Shown here one piece after another: positions 33,688 through 34,233 of a DNA stretch of 34,233 bases; the stretch's first letter is position 1, and every line of letters begins with the position of its first letter. Below the pieces are notes generated by a model that did not search any database, was not told where the DNA came from, and saw nothing but the letters and a program-made list of their open reading frames with translations. Source of the DNA: Gemmatimonadota bacterium (GTDB taxonomy: Bacteria; Gemmatimonadota; Gemmatimonadetes; Longimicrobiales; Gaopeijiaceae); contig JBBEBG010000040.1 of NCBI GenBank assembly GCA_040882465.1, forward strand, positions 62,818 to 97,050, given 5' to 3'. A program made the translations under genes and the position numbers.

Positions 33688-34173
33688 ATGAAAGGTGCAG
33701 TGGTACTGGCGAGCGCGCTCGCCACGATGCTGAGCTTCGCGGACCTTTCCGCGCAGGCGCCCGACTTCTCGGGGACGTGGACCTCGACGGCTCCGGCCGG
33801 GGGTGCCGGCGGGGCTGGCGGCGGCCGAGGCGGCGGCCGAGGTGGAGGTCTCGGGATGACCGCCACGATCACCCAGACGGCGAATACCCTCACAGTCGCG
33901 CGGACCCTGGGCGGGACCGCGATCAGTTCCGTTTACAATCTCGACGGATCCCCCAGCACCAACACCCTGAGCTTCGGTGGCCAGTCCATCGAACAGACCT
34001 CGACCGCCGCCTGGGATGGCGGGCGGCTCGTGATCACGACCCAGGGGCAGGTGGGGAACACCGTCATGGCCCTCTCGCTGAACGCCCAGGGCCAGCTTGT
34101 GGTGGAGACGACGGCGCCGGGACGCGGCGGCGGAGCGCCGGCCACGACGACGTTGACCTACACGAAGAACTGA
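33688..34173 (+). CDS. Small secreted protein with a Gly-rich linker
   Basis: A 161-residue protein with a signal peptide (about 1-24, ending SAQA), then 'PDFSGTWTSTAP', a Gly/Arg-rich linker (about 38-54), and a beta-strand-rich domain with repeated polar strands ('TATITQTANTLTVARTLGG', 'NTLSFGGQSIEQTSTAAWDGG', 'LVITTQGQ', 'LVVETTAPG'). It resembles small exported proteins of Gemmatimonadota and Acidobacteriota with a 'DFSGTW' start, but I know no function. GGAGG lies 7 nt before the ATG. A terminator-like hairpin stands in the leader and another follows the gene. Confidence 0.72.
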   Translation: MKGAVVLASALATMLSFADLSAQAPDFSGTWTSTAPAGGAGGAGGGRGGGRGGGLGMTATITQTANTLTVARTLGGTAISSVYNLDGSPSTNTLSFGGQSIEQTSTAAWDGGRLVITTQGQVGNTVMALSLNAQGQLVVETTAPGRGGGAPATTTLTYTKN

Positions 34174-34202
34174 CGCGTCGCGCGGTCGTTGCAGATCGGA
34201 AG

Positions 34203-34233
34203 GGCCCGGCGCCGCGCTCGCGGCGACCGGGCC
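34203..34233 (+). terminator. Terminator hairpin at the window end
   Basis: GGCCCGG-CGCCG (34203-34214) pairs with CGGCG-A-CCGGGCC (34221-34233) around a 6-nt loop, 12 bp with one bulged A, 29 nt after the stop of the small secreted protein. Any T tract lies beyond the window. Confidence 0.75.

Noticed and set aside
30331-34173. A 1280-codon open frame on the plus strand opposite dnaE2
   Set aside because: It is antisense to a clear DnaE2 with intact catalytic motifs; long opposite-strand frames are expected at this GC content. Only its last part (33688-34173), with its own ribosome site and signal peptide, is a gene.
34193-34205. AGATCGGAAGGGC resembles the start of an Illumina adapter (12 of 13)
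   Set aside because: The sequence goes on without break into a perfectly paired terminator hairpin at the right distance from a stop codon, so chance similarity is more likely than contamination.

Overview
The window reads as a housekeeping stretch of a high-GC bacterium, and the gene set points to Gemmatimonadota or a close relative. The clues are bacillithiol synthesis (bshA), an aspartate-semialdehyde dehydrogenase of the archaeal/fungal-like branch, CIRCE-controlled groESL, an error-prone dnaE2, DUF6503, DUF2203 and DUF4399 proteins, and small secreted proteins. Lineage is inferred from content and composition only; no 16S gene is present.

Layout. 1-1712: a lower-GC segment with one DUF6503 lipoprotein, lying between a 28-bp tRNA-Asn fragment (79-106) and an intact tRNA-Asn gene (1640-1712, minus). 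1857-6062: asd, proC, a DUF2203 gene, a MATE exporter and a small membrane protein, tightly packed. 6066-8153: murB (minus), a BlaI-type repressor (plus) and a FixH/YtkA-like exported protein (minus). 8188-12309: a metal-uptake ABC operon (binding lipoprotein, ATPase, two permeases), every gene starting at a GTG that overlaps the previous stop by 4 nt. It sits behind a good sigma-70 promoter overlaid by a DtxR/IdeR/MntR-type palindrome. Both permeases carry a C-terminal winged-helix-like extension, which is the most unusual feature of the window.

12366-22469: secD, secF, tatD, mutL, miaA, bshA, nadC, birA and coaX all run on the plus strand with small gaps or overlaps. They cover protein export, DNA repair, tRNA modification, the low-molecular-weight thiol bacillithiol, and the cofactors NAD, biotin and CoA. 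A squalene/phytoene-synthase-like gene converges on coaX and overlaps it.

23686-25856: a complete groESL unit with sigma-70-like promoter, CIRCE, two good ribosome sites and a strong terminator. 25875-29898: an unknown anchored protein, a cold-shock protein, a lipoprotein cytochrome c, a YbdG-like mechanosensitive channel, a secreted unknown and a DUF4399 lipoprotein. 29911-33384: dnaE2 on the minus strand. 33617-34233: a leader with attenuator-like hairpins, a small secreted protein, and a terminator hairpin at the very end of the window.

No CRISPR array, transposase, integrase or rRNA was seen. Promoters, operators and hairpins were found by eye and have not been scored or folded by software.
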